DNA from: Diplonema japonicum
Taxonomy: Eukaryota > Euglenozoa > Diplonemea > Diplonemida > Diplonemidae
DNA: 64,000 nt
Assembly (NCBI GenBank): GCA_964019335.1
Contig: OZ025650.1
Coordinates: 261,001-325,000 of the forward strand
Direction of reading: 5' to 3'
Positions 42,336-53,634 of the stretch are shown piece by piece. How positions within the stretch are numbered: position 1 is the first letter of the stretch; each line of letters opens with the position of its first letter. The position numbers and the translations under genes are program-made. The notes beneath the pieces are model-generated. The model saw only the letters and a program-made list of their open reading frames with translations. It was not told the DNA's origin and searched no databases.

Positions 42336-44357
42336 TCACAATCCTCGGGACTTTTTGTACTCGATGAAGGGCTGGAGGTTAGAGGTGACCATCTCGAGGC
42401 GGGGCGCCACGTTGTCGTTGACCGGGGCGTTGGTGCTGCGGAGGATGCTGAGTTTGTTGTCCAAAAAGGTTGTGAAAGTCTCAATGTTGCGCGTCATATT
42501 CAGCTTTTTCATGACGTCGTCCCACTGGTCGTCGCTGAAAATGTCGATGATGGCGATCATGGCCTCGACGTTGACCTCGAGGGACGCCTCCCTCAGGCAG
42601 TCCATCGAAAGCTGCCCACACAGTGAAACGATTTCTGCGTTCGGTCCCTTGTCATCTTCCAGTTTCTGTGCAGCCTCTGATATAAACCGTAACACGCTGA
42701 GCACTAAGCCTTCCGACTGCTCGACCTTTCTGTTGAGCCTCCTCTGACCCACGAACTGAACCAGCGACGAGATGAAGCTGACATCGATTTGGCATGACGT
42801 GTCCTTGCGAAGGACCGTCCACAGACACTGGCAGAGGTTTTCCAGACGGGCAAGCATCTTCTGCTCAAGCCGTGCTTCACCCTTTCCTGTTATCCTTGTC
42901 AAGATCGCTGCATCGCGTGCGAAGACGGACTGGAGAGACTTCCACAGGGCATCTGGGCTTCCGATCATGCTGAGCGGCATTACCATCACCAAGTTCATGA
43001 GCAGCACGATCACCGCTGACTCTACGTCGCTGAACTCGTCCTGCAAGTCGTCCACTGCCGTGCGGGTCGGGTCCCGCAATGCGATCTCGCACTCCTCTGA
43101 AGGGCACGGTGCCAGGAACTCCGCTGCCTTCGCGCCAATAACCTCGCCGAACTTCATCCCTATCAGTGCACTCCCGACCTGCGTGCTTCGGAAGATCTCC
43201 TGAATAAATGATTTTTTAAAAACGAAGCCCCTGTGCACACCTCGTCGTCTTCCTGGTCGTTAGCCGCCTCGCTGCTGCACACGACGTTCACGCACAATTC
43301 CAGCGATGTCTTCACACACCTGATTTGTGTCAGGAGTTTAGCACTCTCTTCGTCCTGCAAAGGAAAATGACTTCAACACGTAAACACACCTTAAGCTTTT
43401 GTTGCTCCTTGCTACTCAAGGGAAGGATCTTCTCATAAGCCGCTTGAGGGGACAAAGATGAAATGCAGTTTGTGACGATTTCGAGGAGCTGTGATTTATG
43501 AGTGAAAAACGCTGGCATACCCTCGGGAGGGAGGTGGGGTTGAGCTGCCACATGACGCCTGCCAGGGTGACCTGAGTGAGGACCTGGTTGGGGGTCATGG
43601 GCTTGGCGTTGAGGGTTTGTTGGAGGAGCGTGTGGTGGTCGGGGGATATTTTAGAGGTAATAGTCTGGAGGGCGGCAGAGTTGTCCTCGCAGAGGACGAG
43701 GAGAAGCTCCGACGATGCGGTGGAGAGTGTGTGCGTGTTGGACTCGACCTGCGAGATCTGGGTGCACTGGATGAGCGACGCGAGGAGCTCTGTATCATGA
43801 CTGAAGTTGTTGACGACGTTCTCGGAGAAGTAGCACACTGCACTGAGGAGGTGGATGAAGGCAATCATGGTGTCACTCACCATGTCCAAGGTGTCCGCGT
43901 CGTCATCGGTGGGAGGACCTTCCACCTTCTTCTCCCCTTTCTCTTCTTGCGTTGCGGTCGCCGCCATCATGGTCTGCAGCTTCCCAAGAATAGTATTGTA
44001 AAATCCTTTGAGCTGGTCAGCACTGCAAACTGTCAGACACTTGTCCGTGGCCTCTGTTTCTCCCGATAACACAAGGTTCTCTAATGCCCGCACAGAAGCA
44101 AGCCTCACAGACGGGGACTCATCTCCAAACAACCCAACAAGCGTTTCACACGTCCTGCACGCCAGCAACGGTGCCACAGCCTCGCTCTCCAAGGCAAGTG
44201 CGGCCACGTCGTTGCACCCTTGCCACCTCTCTGTTTTTTCTTTATGACTCAATTTCTTCACCGCCGGTACGGTCCTCACCTTGGCCGGCTGCTGCTCTTG
44301 CTTTGGTGCACCGCCTTCTCCTTGCTGCTTCTTCAGAGATTTCTTTAACTTCGGCAT
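42336..44357 (-). CDS. HEAT-repeat protein, SYO1/HEATR3-like, four exons
   Basis: Exons 44357-43521, 43488-43390, 43354-43241 and 43199-42336 with introns of 32, 35 and 41 nt (donors GTATGC, GTGTGT, GTGTGC; all end CAG). All junctions are phase 0. Spliced length 637 aa, close to the 600-700 aa of symportin SYO1/HEATR3, which escorts ribosomal proteins uL5/uL18 into the nucleus. The basic N-terminus MPKLKKSLKKQQGEGG, the early armadillo/HEAT-like repeat SPSVRLASVRALENLVLSG and an acidic loop rich in Asp/Glu fit that family. The C-terminal half is helical repeats. Family match is by architecture, so an unrelated HEAT protein is possible. Confidence 0.6.
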
Positions 44358-44484
44358 TGTTTTGTAATGTCCCTGGCTTCCATCATATACACAGTAAGAC
44401 AAAGTCCAAAGAGGGGGGGGAAACATGTCATACACAAGTGAAAAAAGAATTGAAAAAAACGAAATCAGAAGACCTCGATGGTAA

Positions 44485-45594
44485 TCACAGTATCCAGTCA
44501 TCAGCGATGGAGGAGAGGGGCTTGATAGAGTTAATGAAGTTGACCTCCTCTGGAGATCCCGACCAGTGTCCTAAGGTGACGTTGGTGAGGAAGTTGTGGG
44601 TTTTGCGGGAGAGGGTCGTGGCAGCGATGATCGGGGCAGAGATGGGTTCCTCTTCGCCTTGGCGGCGGACGACGAGGGTCGTCTGGTCACCAGGACGGAT
44701 CTTTGTAATTGCTGTGAAAAATTCTGTTTTCGCATAGACAGGAATACTGTTAATGCTGAGGACATCATCGCTTTTGCGAACCCCCCACACTGCAGCAGGG
44801 CTGTTTTCTTTAACAGTCACAACGCGCAAGACGGGCGTCCCATGGCGTTCGAAATTCGCAATGGCCATTCCAAAGCTGGGCTTCAAATCTTGTAGAATTT
44901 GTTTTGCTTTAAAGCAAGCCTTGACAACCGGGTCATTGGGGACTAGCCCTATTTCAAACCCAGGGGAACCAGGGGTTTCTTTGTCGGCTTCTGCATCAGC
45001 AAGGGATTCCAGATGCTGCTTCAGCTCCAACGCCACATCAATCGAGACAATCTTCCCGTCGATAAACGTCCCTTCGAACCGCTTCCCATCAGAGCAAGTG
45101 TAGACCCCTTCGCCGTGCGGACGGTCGGCCTCCCAACCTCCTTCATATGAAGCGTTGTTCGCGAAGTACTTGAAACACCCTTTTCCTTGCTTTAGGTCCT
45201 TGAGCCATGACCCAACATAGGTGTCGCCATTTTTATACTGAATCGCACCGCTTCCCGATTTTTGATTCTCCCTAAACTCACCTGTGTATACCACTCCGCT
45301 GTCAGGTCCTTCATATTGCAGAACCCCGTTGCCCGTCTTCTTCCCATCCCTCCACTGCCCTGTGTAAACATCTCCATTCGCCGACCTGAACACGCCGTGC
45401 CCATGCCGCCGCTGGTCCTTGAAGTCACCGCTGTATGCCCCTCCTGCTGCATAAGTATAGGTTCCCTTCCCTTCGATCTTTCCGTCCACCCACGTTCCTT
45501 TGTAGCAGTCGCCATTTGCATAGACTTGCGTGCCTTCACCGTGTTGCTTGCCCTTACGCGTCTCGCCCCAATACCCCACTTTTGGTTCTGTCAT
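44485..45594 (-). CDS. MORN-repeat protein with PDZ domain
   Basis: 369 aa from ATG 45594 (MTEPKVGYWGETRKG); an upstream frame extension overlaps the 3' end of the next gene and is not needed. Residues about 8-185 hold eight MORN repeats, for example GDVYTGQWRDGKKTGNGVLQ and ASYEGGWEADRPHGEGVY. Residues about 250-325 form a PDZ domain (VTVKENSPAAVWGVRKSDDV, LSINSIPV, TTLVVRRQGEE). MORN repeats bind membranes or scaffold flagellar and cortical structures; PDZ binds C-terminal peptides. A scaffold at the flagellum base or cell cortex is inferred. The stop is followed by a gap of about 130 bp to the next ATG. Confidence 0.85.
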   Translation of the reverse strand: MTEPKVGYWGETRKGKQHGEGTQVYANGDCYKGTWVDGKIEGKGTYTYAAGGAYSGDFKDQRRHGHGVFRSANGDVYTGQWRDGKKTGNGVLQYEGPDSGVVYTGEFRENQKSGSGAIQYKNGDTYVGSWLKDLKQGKGCFKYFANNASYEGGWEADRPHGEGVYTCSDGKRFEGTFIDGKIVSIDVALELKQHLESLADAEADKETPGSPGFEIGLVPNDPVVKACFKAKQILQDLKPSFGMAIANFERHGTPVLRVVTVKENSPAAVWGVRKSDDVLSINSIPVYAKTEFFTAITKIRPGDQTTLVVRRQGEEEPISAPIIAATTLSRKTHNFLTNVTLGHWSGSPEEVNFINSIKPLSSIADDWIL

Positions 45595-45746
45595 GTTTGT
45601 TGGTGGGTTCCTCGGTGGTGTTTGAACGAAGGAGAAAAAGTTACGGAAATAAATCAGGACGGGTCCTGAGGCCTGGAGCCATGAAAGGAAGAAAGTGTAA
45701 AATGTAAACAGGTGGGCATGAAGCCTTTTCAAAGAGGAGGGAGGTT

Positions 45747-48104
45747 TCAAACAGTTTTAAGAAATTGCTTGTAATGGCCTAAAGCCCAGAATGGAATAAC
45801 AAGAGGATAGAAAGGATAGTGGATGCCGCAGGTTCCGTTGAAGACGCCCGTGATGGGCTCCTGCTGCCAATGCCCATGACGCTGGGTTTTAATGAGGAAA
45901 GCTGCTGCCTTGTGGATAGCGGAGAGGTGGCACGGTGGGGATGTGGGGGTCGCAGCTGCTACAAGGGTCATCAATGCCAGGCCTGTCTGCGTGGGCTGAG
46001 ACCCACACGCCGCCTCGATGTACTGTCTAGTAGCACACGCATGGACGTGCTCGGACCACCCACCGTCGCTCCTCTGCTTCGAGACAAGGAACTCCACCGC
46101 CTTGGTGATTTCCTTGCATTGCTTGCTCATACCCCCTGCAAGCAACCCCTCAACCCCGAACATTGTGCCATAAGTGAAGCACACACCCCACGACCCGTAC
46201 CAGCTCCCGTCTGCCCTCTGGTTGCCCAGAATTGCTTCTTTCCCTTTCGCCAGTGCTGTGTTAATTTCAGCACCGCGGTAGTTTTCTGTGTCATGCTTTT
46301 TAAAAGCCAGCAGCGTCTGCATGCAAGCCGACGTGCATTCCGTGTACGTGTACTCAACCATGATGCGGGTGAAGATCTCTGCGGGGTTGAGCAGTTCCAT
46401 CCAAGTGGGTGCGCGGCGGAACTCATAAGATGAGAACGCACCGTCCGAAGGGTTGCGGAGCGAGAGGATTTGGTCAATGCCTGCTCTGATGCGTTCCCGA
46501 GGGAGGCTGTTGAAGAGGATTGCGCAGCGAAGGCCTTCAGACGTGCAATCCGAGACCTGCCATCCCTGTTCGCCTGTGGAGAAGTTCCATGCCCCATAGG
46601 GATCATCCCTGTTATAGTTGCTGTATGCAGGTGGCGACACCATCACCTGTGCCCCGTCAATGTAACGCAAGCCCTTTGTGACGACGCTGCTGTATTCCTC
46701 CTCCATACCAGCAGCCTTGTATGCCTGCAGTGCGAAACTTGTGTCCCACAGCTGTGACCCATTGTACCCATTCATTTTGAGGCCGTTCCTCCCCAGCCAC
46801 AAGTAGTCCTGCACACGATCTTCGCTCAGCTTGAGATGTTCTGAGTGCCCCTCCGCAGCGTAAATCGCAACAAGATTCAGGACCTTGTTTACAGGACCGA
46901 GACAGATGAAATTCGTGGTGACGTCGTCGTACTTGATGTGGTCGATGCTCAACTTAAGCGCACGGCTGCGGAGGCCCTTTAAGTGCACCTTTTCATAAAG
47001 CCTCAAGACGGAAAAGGCAATCTTAGCAAGCCAATGCGTAGAGTAGTGCACGTCAGTTACGGCAACGCAGTCTGAGGCGGACACCCAGTTGATGCTCTCG
47101 AAATCCTCAACAAACACCTCAGTTCGCAGCGCCTTCAGCAGGGGGTCGAGGGGGGTCTGGAACTTCGAACCGTACAAGTACCCTAAGGGGAGGTACACCA
47201 TGCGGGTGTGGCACCACATGTTTCCGGGGTAGAAGGGGAAGTACTTGGGAAGCAACCACATCTCGGGAGTTACAGGCCGAACGCCCTCCCACGAGTAGAG
47301 ATTTGCAATGCACAACCAAGCCTTGCCCCACGTGGGGATACCGATGGCACCTCCATTGGCCTTGATAAAGTCTCTGGCTTGGCGAAGCCTGTCGTCAGAG
47401 GCAGCCACGCCCAGCATGCGCATTGCGACGTAGTTCATGACAGATCCAAACAATGTGGAGAGCCCTTCTTCGAAGAGGCCCCAACCGCCGTCTGTATTCT
47501 GCACGTTGCGTATGTACCTGATGAGTTCAATACGGTGGGGTGCAGGGAACATCTTCTCTAAATCGCCTTTGTAGAGAACGTACTTCGTGACCACCAAACC
47601 TGGGAGGAGGAACAGCGGCCCGCCATAGTCATTCGACCAGTGTCCGTCCGTCGACTGCATGTTCTGCAAGTAGTCTCCTGAGCGCTTCAGGCAGTCGCTC
47701 AGGTCACAAGGTCCATCCCCTGAAAGGTCATCTGGCTGGGTGTGCGTTTTTTCTATGAAGTCCTGCGGCCTGCCCTCTGTGCCGACTGTATGCCAAATTT
47801 GTCTCCCTTTGTGGCAGTCGAGGCGCCATGCTGCAGTAGCATCAGTGGGGCCTTCCACTGGACGCATCGTGAGATTGACCGCCCCATCAGTTTTCCTCTC
47901 CTCATCTTTCCAGGCTTTATTTTCCTTTCTCCCCGCAATGTTGTATAGCAGCCCCGAGACAGGCTTCAGCAGAAATGATGTCAAGACCAACACACCTCTC
48001 ATAACGGGACCCGGACCTGTTTCTATGGTCTCCTTTTCACGCTCGGCCAGCCATGCAGCGATGTACTGTTGCTCGGCTTGCGTGGGCACCGCAAGGCTCG
48101 TCAT
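45747..48104 (-). CDS. Oxidosqualene cyclase with Tyr/Gln/Val product-control set
   Basis: Cyclises 2,3-oxidosqualene to the first sterol, at the ER membrane. 785 aa, single exon. An N-terminal hydrophobic helix (about 35-55) may anchor it. QW repeats are visible (QNTDGGWGLF, QRADGSWYGSWG, QRSDGGWSE). Catalytic motif is DCTSE with Asp519. By alignment with plant cycloartenol synthase, the product-determining positions Tyr410/His477/Ile481 are here Tyr447/Gln513/Val517 (MNGYNGS; GEQGWQVSDCT). Gln and Val favour lanosterol or parkeol over cycloartenol, while Tyr is the cycloartenol-type residue. I recall a similar mixed set in kinetoplastid lanosterol synthases. Product is therefore likely lanosterol-type, not proven. 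Confidence 0.9.
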   Translation of the reverse strand: MTSLAVPTQAEQQYIAAWLAEREKETIETGPGPVMRGVLVLTSFLLKPVSGLLYNIAGRKENKAWKDEERKTDGAVNLTMRPVEGPTDATAAWRLDCHKGRQIWHTVGTEGRPQDFIEKTHTQPDDLSGDGPCDLSDCLKRSGDYLQNMQSTDGHWSNDYGGPLFLLPGLVVTKYVLYKGDLEKMFPAPHRIELIRYIRNVQNTDGGWGLFEEGLSTLFGSVMNYVAMRMLGVAASDDRLRQARDFIKANGGAIGIPTWGKAWLCIANLYSWEGVRPVTPEMWLLPKYFPFYPGNMWCHTRMVYLPLGYLYGSKFQTPLDPLLKALRTEVFVEDFESINWVSASDCVAVTDVHYSTHWLAKIAFSVLRLYEKVHLKGLRSRALKLSIDHIKYDDVTTNFICLGPVNKVLNLVAIYAAEGHSEHLKLSEDRVQDYLWLGRNGLKMNGYNGSQLWDTSFALQAYKAAGMEEEYSSVVTKGLRYIDGAQVMVSPPAYSNYNRDDPYGAWNFSTGEQGWQVSDCTSEGLRCAILFNSLPRERIRAGIDQILSLRNPSDGAFSSYEFRRAPTWMELLNPAEIFTRIMVEYTYTECTSACMQTLLAFKKHDTENYRGAEINTALAKGKEAILGNQRADGSWYGSWGVCFTYGTMFGVEGLLAGGMSKQCKEITKAVEFLVSKQRSDGGWSEHVHACATRQYIEAACGSQPTQTGLALMTLVAAATPTSPPCHLSAIHKAAAFLIKTQRHGHWQQEPITGVFNGTCGIHYPFYPLVIPFWALGHYKQFLKTV

Positions 48105-48244
48105 TGTTTCCTATGTAAGTAAGGACTCCAAAGAAGGAATGCTAAAGCAGAAGGGAAAGGGGTTAAAATTTAAGTCGTCCCCTGGAAAGAGGAACATAAG
48201 AATCATCTACAGGATCTATAAACTAAAACATGGAAGGAGGACCC

Positions 48245-49888
48245 CTATCCGGCAGCCTTGGCCTCTTTCAGCTGGCAATTCAAATCCGAAATGGTAGCAA
48301 GGGCGAGTTTGTACTCCCTCGTGAGGGACAGGAGGGCGTTGCGGTCCTCCTCGATGAGGATGTTGGCATTGATGAGCTTCTCGGCGAGGATTTGCTTCTC
48401 CTGTTTGAGAAGGAGAATGAGCTCGGAGGGGGTTGTGCTGGGGGTTTCTTTGAAATATGTCTCAGAGGAATTCAGCACGGGGCTGAAGTTGGTAAGAACG
48501 GTATGCAGAGGGATACGTTTTGAGACAGGCTGGGCTTGGATCGTAGGGAGCTTTGAGGGACGGGGCTCAAAGATGTCTGGGAAGTTGATCTTATCAGCAA
48601 CTGCGTCAGACCACCTTTTCTTGAAGAGCTTCCAGTTCCCTGTCTCGCCGGGTTCAAACAAGTCGAAGTCAATTTCTGTGAGCAACTCAAAGAGAGCTCT
48701 GAACCGTACGTATCCGCCACGGTCCTCAGCTATCGTGGGCTGCTCCTCCAGCACATCCTCGCAGACAGCAAGGAGGTCACTGCACCGATCCATCGCTACG
48801 TCGAACTTCACAAAAATATGCCTAACATCACGAGGCCACCTTGACGCGAGGGACACCCACTCCGACACTTCTGTGTAAAGCCGCATCCATTCCGATATTA
48901 GTTCCATCACCTTTTGCAGTCTGGTTTTCCCTTGCAGCACACACCCAGGGGGCTCCGGTGCTGTTGCCATGGACGATACCCCAGGAGATGGTGTCGGGTC
49001 CAGGACCGAACTGTCTTCAGGTATGAAGATAGATGGAACATCGATGTACTCTGTTAGTTTTGTTACAATCTCCGAAGTGGCTTTTATGTACAACCTCTCA
49101 AGGTCGGCTTCTGTCAAACCTTGCTTGGAGCACTCTGCGATGAGGAACAGCCTCAGATGGAAGGGCAGCGCTGCGTCCCACATAGTGTCGATGCCGGTGC
49201 GCTTCGGGAGTGTGTTGACTAGGATGTTCAAAGGTTTGCTAACAGAGGACATGTCTCTCCCTCGGCGGACGGCTTCGTTGTAAGCAGACACAAGATGTGC
49301 CTCCAAGGTGGCCCACCGGTTCTTGGAACCTGCTGCGGTGGATGATAAAATGATATCTTTAACAGCATCGCGATTCAGGGCTGTGTAGCTATCAGAAAGG
49401 TTAGATATCCTATCTGTCCAGAATGTGAGTTCGTTTAATAAGTTATCGGTAACACTACGACGGGATTCATTGGCGAGGGTTAGGCCCAGCGCGAGGGACC
49501 ATTCATCAAGGACACGGCAAGGGCTATGCTCGGGGGCTTCAGGAATTGGGTATGGGTCGGATGCAATAGGTTTGTCAAGTACTTCCGTTCGCATTACAAC
49601 GACTTCAGTTTTGAACATTCGGTCGAATCCGGTCCCTGTTTCCTCTGGTAGTGCGTTGTGGTGGAACAGCATGTAGCTGTCCTCGTTCCCTCGCCACTCA
49701 CCTGTTACACGATGGACGCTGCCTTCGCTTTTCCCGTAGACCCCCACCATTTTTTTACGTTGCATTTCGTCCCAAAATCTTTCTTCGTCGTGTCCTTCTT
49801 TTTCGAAATATTCGTTTAAAGCTTTATCACTGACATGCAGACCTACAGAGAGCCTGACCTTCAACCATTGCACGATCTCGGATGGCAT
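48245..49888 (-). CDS. Dynein heavy-chain tail-like protein without motor
   Basis: 547 aa, single exon. Residues about 125-260 match the start of the dynein heavy chain N-terminal tail (DHC_N1): an Asn-Glu-Leu-x-Phe-Trp box (LLNELTFWTDRISNLSDSY), then NRDAVKDIIL, WATLEAHLVSAYNEAVRRGR and PLNILVNTLP. Residues about 335-470 continue helical with VMELISEWMRLYTEVSEWV. The C-terminus is a coiled coil (LLLKQEKQILAEKLINANIL). No AAA+ motor or microtubule-binding stalk follows; the next gene is a complete oxidosqualene cyclase. Full dyneins are over 4000 aa, so this is a stand-alone tail-type protein. It might nucleate intermediate-chain assembly or act in the flagellum. Family match is moderate. Confidence 0.55.
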   Translation of the reverse strand: MPSEIVQWLKVRLSVGLHVSDKALNEYFEKEGHDEERFWDEMQRKKMVGVYGKSEGSVHRVTGEWRGNEDSYMLFHHNALPEETGTGFDRMFKTEVVVMRTEVLDKPIASDPYPIPEAPEHSPCRVLDEWSLALGLTLANESRRSVTDNLLNELTFWTDRISNLSDSYTALNRDAVKDIILSSTAAGSKNRWATLEAHLVSAYNEAVRRGRDMSSVSKPLNILVNTLPKRTGIDTMWDAALPFHLRLFLIAECSKQGLTEADLERLYIKATSEIVTKLTEYIDVPSIFIPEDSSVLDPTPSPGVSSMATAPEPPGCVLQGKTRLQKVMELISEWMRLYTEVSEWVSLASRWPRDVRHIFVKFDVAMDRCSDLLAVCEDVLEEQPTIAEDRGGYVRFRALFELLTEIDFDLFEPGETGNWKLFKKRWSDAVADKINFPDIFEPRPSKLPTIQAQPVSKRIPLHTVLTNFSPVLNSSETYFKETPSTTPSELILLLKQEKQILAEKLINANILIEEDRNALLSLTREYKLALATISDLNCQLKEAKAAG

Positions 49889-50002
49889 TTCCTTACCCCC
49901 CTCCCTCCCTTTTTTCTTTTCCCCCTTCTTATTCCTTTAAGAGTTGATTTAAATTTGATAAATTTCGGTGTGCGGGAAGGTGCTCACCGTTCAGGGAGAA
50001 AT

Positions 50003-53000
50003 TCACACTAATCGGTCACCGTTCTGCGGTTGCTGTCTGGTGCCTGCTGTGGCTGTTTGTCGCGATGAGATGGACGGCATCTGGGCGAGAAACATTGCTT
50101 GGAGTCGTGCTAGGTAGGGGGCGGTTTGGCTCGAGGAGAAGAGTGGTCTCCTGTCGTAGCCGTGTGTCGCCGGGCCCCCAAGATGTCGAAGGGTGTGTAC
50201 CCTTGTCTTTGCGTTGGCGGGGAAAGCATTCTTCCCACTCTTTGCTGTGCATTTCTGAATACGTCCTAAGATGTATCGCATCCTTCCAGCCTTCTCTGTG
50301 AGCCAGTCCTGGTCGTCGAGGGGTCCAGCCAAGGACTGCCGGGTGGCCTGCTCATAGTCTACTGCGAGCTCCATCGTCGTGACGGACGTCAACTTCCTGC
50401 CTGCGTACCATCTTAGGCTTTTCAGCCACCTGAGGACGCTCTTTATGTAGAACATTAGGACCTTTCCCGACGCTCCGTTCGATTTCAACAGCTCCACTGT
50501 GGGCACAGTGTGCTGCTTCCCCGTTGTGATCTCATCCCACGGGTTGGTGGTGAGGATTCTGGTGCTCCGTTCAGCCGCTCTGGCGTCTCGTCTTGTCACG
50601 ACATCCAACAGGTATCGTTGCACGACTGCCGCCTGTTGCTTCGCAGCCCCCGTTGCGCCCCTTGGAATGATCCCGTGGAGGGCGGTCACTGCAGGTAGGT
50701 CACTTCGTGTCATCCCGCTATATCTTTCGTTTGTCAGGGCAGCTCTCGCTGGTGCACATTCCCATAGGGCCTGCTCCGTGACTTCTGTCGTTGTCTGGCA
50801 TCGATGGTCGCAGACGTCGCACGCAAGAGACGAGCTTTCCACACCCTCACGTTCATCCAATTGCTTCCCCCACACTCGAGGGTGTACCGTGAACACTGCA
50901 CCGCTGATGATCCGCCGCAGTCTGTACGATATCAGCGGTATGCCTGTCCGCTCGCAAAACTCGATTGTTTTGTTGGTCGCTCTCTTGAGTACCTCGACCA
51001 AACGCGCAAGTAGGTACGCGTCGTCCGCGTACGACAGCGATCGCGAGCCAGGTACCTCAGCAATCACGCACTTCACCATCACTGACACCAGAGCGTTCAC
51101 CAGGATGACGGAGATTGGACACCCTTGGAGAATTCCATTTGTCACGTGGAACTCGGAACCCACGCCAGTAGGGAAGCGGAAACGTCTTTTGAGGCCTGCG
51201 TACATCGCTTTGAGCGGGGTCAGTATCCTCTGGTGCAAACCCAGGTCTTGCATAAGCCCGAACGCTACTTTCTGTGGCACCCTGTCGAAGCACTTGACGA
51301 AGTCCAGTGCTATGCCGTTAAGAGGGGTGTTGGTCAGCATCGCCGTCTCCAGCTGCGTGCTGAGCTCCATCAGGATGCTGTCCGTCCCGTGACGTGGTCG
51401 AAAACCATGCTGCGAGTCGTCCGCCCATTTCTCTTGCCATGGCGATATATCACGCAACCTGGCACAGGCCCACAGTCTGTAGACCGCACTCGTGACTGTG
51501 ATGGGGCGGTGGTTGAGCGGAGTCCTCTCGCCTCCCTTCGGGATCAGCGTAACCAACGCCGTCAGGAGTGCCTTCGGCCACTTCCCTGTCACCTCGATGG
51601 CGTTGAAGAGCATCGCCCACGCATCCAACAATACATTTGGCATAGCGCGAAGTTCTGCCATCCTCCACCCATCAACTCCCGGTGCTGTCCTCGTCGATTT
51701 CTTGGCCAGAACTGCTCTCAGATCAGCCCCTGTCAGTGGCTGGAGCACCATGTCATGCGTCGAGATGTATGGCCCGTACCTAGCCTTGAAAGCCTCGTAC
51801 GATGGTTCTTCATGCCCTTCACCGTACATCTGGAGCACGCCGTCCCATTCCGCGTGCATCATGTCCATCTCGTCGAGGTCTGCGGTCAGCACTCCGCCGC
51901 TCTCCACTGCCTGCGCCGCTGACGTAGAAGTGTTTTTCACAAAGGCGGTCATCCCCCTCCGCTCCTCCTGGAACTAGGTGTTGATCCTCGCCTCGTACTT
52001 CTTCTCCCGCTCCACTCTCGTGTCCTTTGCGATCTCGCGTAGTAGCGAGGAGAGGTTGTCGTCTAGCAGTTGAAGTCTGGTGACAATCGACTCCAGGTCA
52101 TCCTTCAGCAAGTTCCTATCAAATACTGGAGGGTTCGGCAGTTTCTCCAGCAAACTCAGAGCATTCGCCCAAGTCTTCAACAGAACTACTGGCATGTTGC
52201 ACACTTGTCCCTTGTCAATCATCACCTGGATTTCCGCGCTGATGTGTGCAAGCTTCCTCTGCAAACAGGCAATCGACTTCTGTCTACCCACCGCTGCGCC
52301 CGTGGCTTCCTTTACAGACTTGGCCGACAGGCATTTCTCCTTGGGTTTGCGCTCCTCGCCCCTCCCTCGGAAAGTCTTCTGTTGCTCCATCGGCACGCCT
52401 GTGATGCAGTGTCTTTCCGAGACGTCAGCCAGCACACGGTATGCGCCGTCGATGTCCTCAAGCTTTTGGATGAATCTCTCCGCCTGTAGCAGCTCAATCA
52501 CGTGGTCATCACTAGCAGTCGACACCGGCAGTTCCTTCGGGATGAAGTACTTGCGTGTCTTGCTCTTGAGAGTAGGGATACACAGTTTGATGGAGAGGCA
52601 TCTGTGTTCGTTGGTATACACCGTGTCGTGGACCCACGCCTTCTGTAGTCCCGCCGCAGCGATCGGGTTCATCAAGACGTAGTCGATGCGTGTCTTTGTG
52701 TCAGTGGCTCTCCTCACAAAGGTGTGGCTCGGCCTTACCCCGTCTTTCTCGGCCTGCAGTGCTGCTGCATCCACCCAGTCACACCCAACCGCCTGCTGTA
52801 GTACACCTGATTGCGACACCTCGGTGTTTAGGTCCCCCGCGACGATGATAGGAACATCTCCCAGGGCACATCTCATCTCGTTCAGCACCTTGTTCAAAAG
52901 TGTCTCACGCTGGTGTTTGCCGTAACTTCCCGAGTGGCAATATACCACAATGAGGTGGAGCCACATGTCTCGTCCGTCCAAGTTGATCATAGCATGGACC

Positions 53001-53371
53001 CACCTGTTGCCGTCGTCCATCGAAGCGACTGCTTTGACTATCGCCGGCCTGCACCGCTGTACTAGTATGCCGACTCCACCTCTTTGTGCTTTGTCGGGAG
53101 CAGCAAGTCCATCGACCACGATACCGGGCTGTGGGTTTCCCCACAGCGCACGATACCTGCCGTTGTCCTCAACATGCCTCCCAATCATGTGTTGTCCGTG
53201 TGCGGTCAGCTTCACTTCCTGCAAGCACGAGATGTCGCTCTCCATGGCCAACACCTCGTCCACCTTATTGCTCAGGGACCCCACATTGAGAGTTGTGATT
53301 GTGAGCGAATTGGGGTCCCTAGCTCCACCCATGAAGATGTCCCTCCGGATGTCTTCATGGCTGGCGTCCCT
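50003..53371 (-). pseudogene. LINE ORF2: endonuclease plus reverse transcriptase, one in-frame stop and an internal deletion
   Basis: The endonuclease part (ATG 53332) has TLNVGSL, LQEVKL, AGDLNTE, RIDYVLMN and EHRCLSIK, covering the expected APE catalytic Asn, Glu, Asp and His. It ends at TAG 51974-51976. The RT part continues in exactly the same frame seven codons before the ATG at 51952, so only one stop splits ORF2. RT motifs: LIPKGGERTPLNHRPI, QHGFRPRHGTDS, ALDFVKCFD (motif A), NGILQGCPISV, and SYADDAY (motif C). After GIPL the frame jumps to ISYRLRRIISGAV and then CDVCDH...CAPA. The thumb and connection normally found there are missing, so an internal deletion is likely. It is described as a broken element only. 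Confidence 0.8.
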
Positions 53372-53634
53372 TCAGTTGAACTCGTCAGGGTCATGTTCGA
53401 TTGGTAGGATGGGGGTCATAGTGTTAGCTATGGCCATGTGCACGTCAGGTGTGGCCGCACATGTCGGTGTGCCGCCGGGCAGGTATATCGGTGTCATCGA
53501 ACCCGTTGCACTCGTGAGGACAAGGGCACCCGAATGTGCCTTCTTGCTGGTCGTCGTGTCGTCGCACTTCCTCTTCTTGTCCGTGCGCTTCGCAGTCTGG
53601 ATGTCCTGCTGGATAGACTGGACAGTCTGACTTT
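53372..53634 (-). pseudogene. LINE ORF1 C-terminal remnant
   Basis: About 85 codons in the ORF2 frame ending at TGA 53372-53374. The segment is a Gln-rich heptad-like stretch (QTVQSIQQDIQTAKR) followed by DKKRKCD and a Thr/Pro-rich tail. This looks like the C-terminal end of a LINE ORF1, cut by 5' truncation. Confidence 0.5.

Noticed and set aside
45595-45750. N-terminal extension of the MORN-PDZ protein (starting MKPPSSLKRLHAHLF)
   Set aside because: It overlaps the stop region of the cyclase gene and the first MORN repeat begins right after the ATG at 45594.
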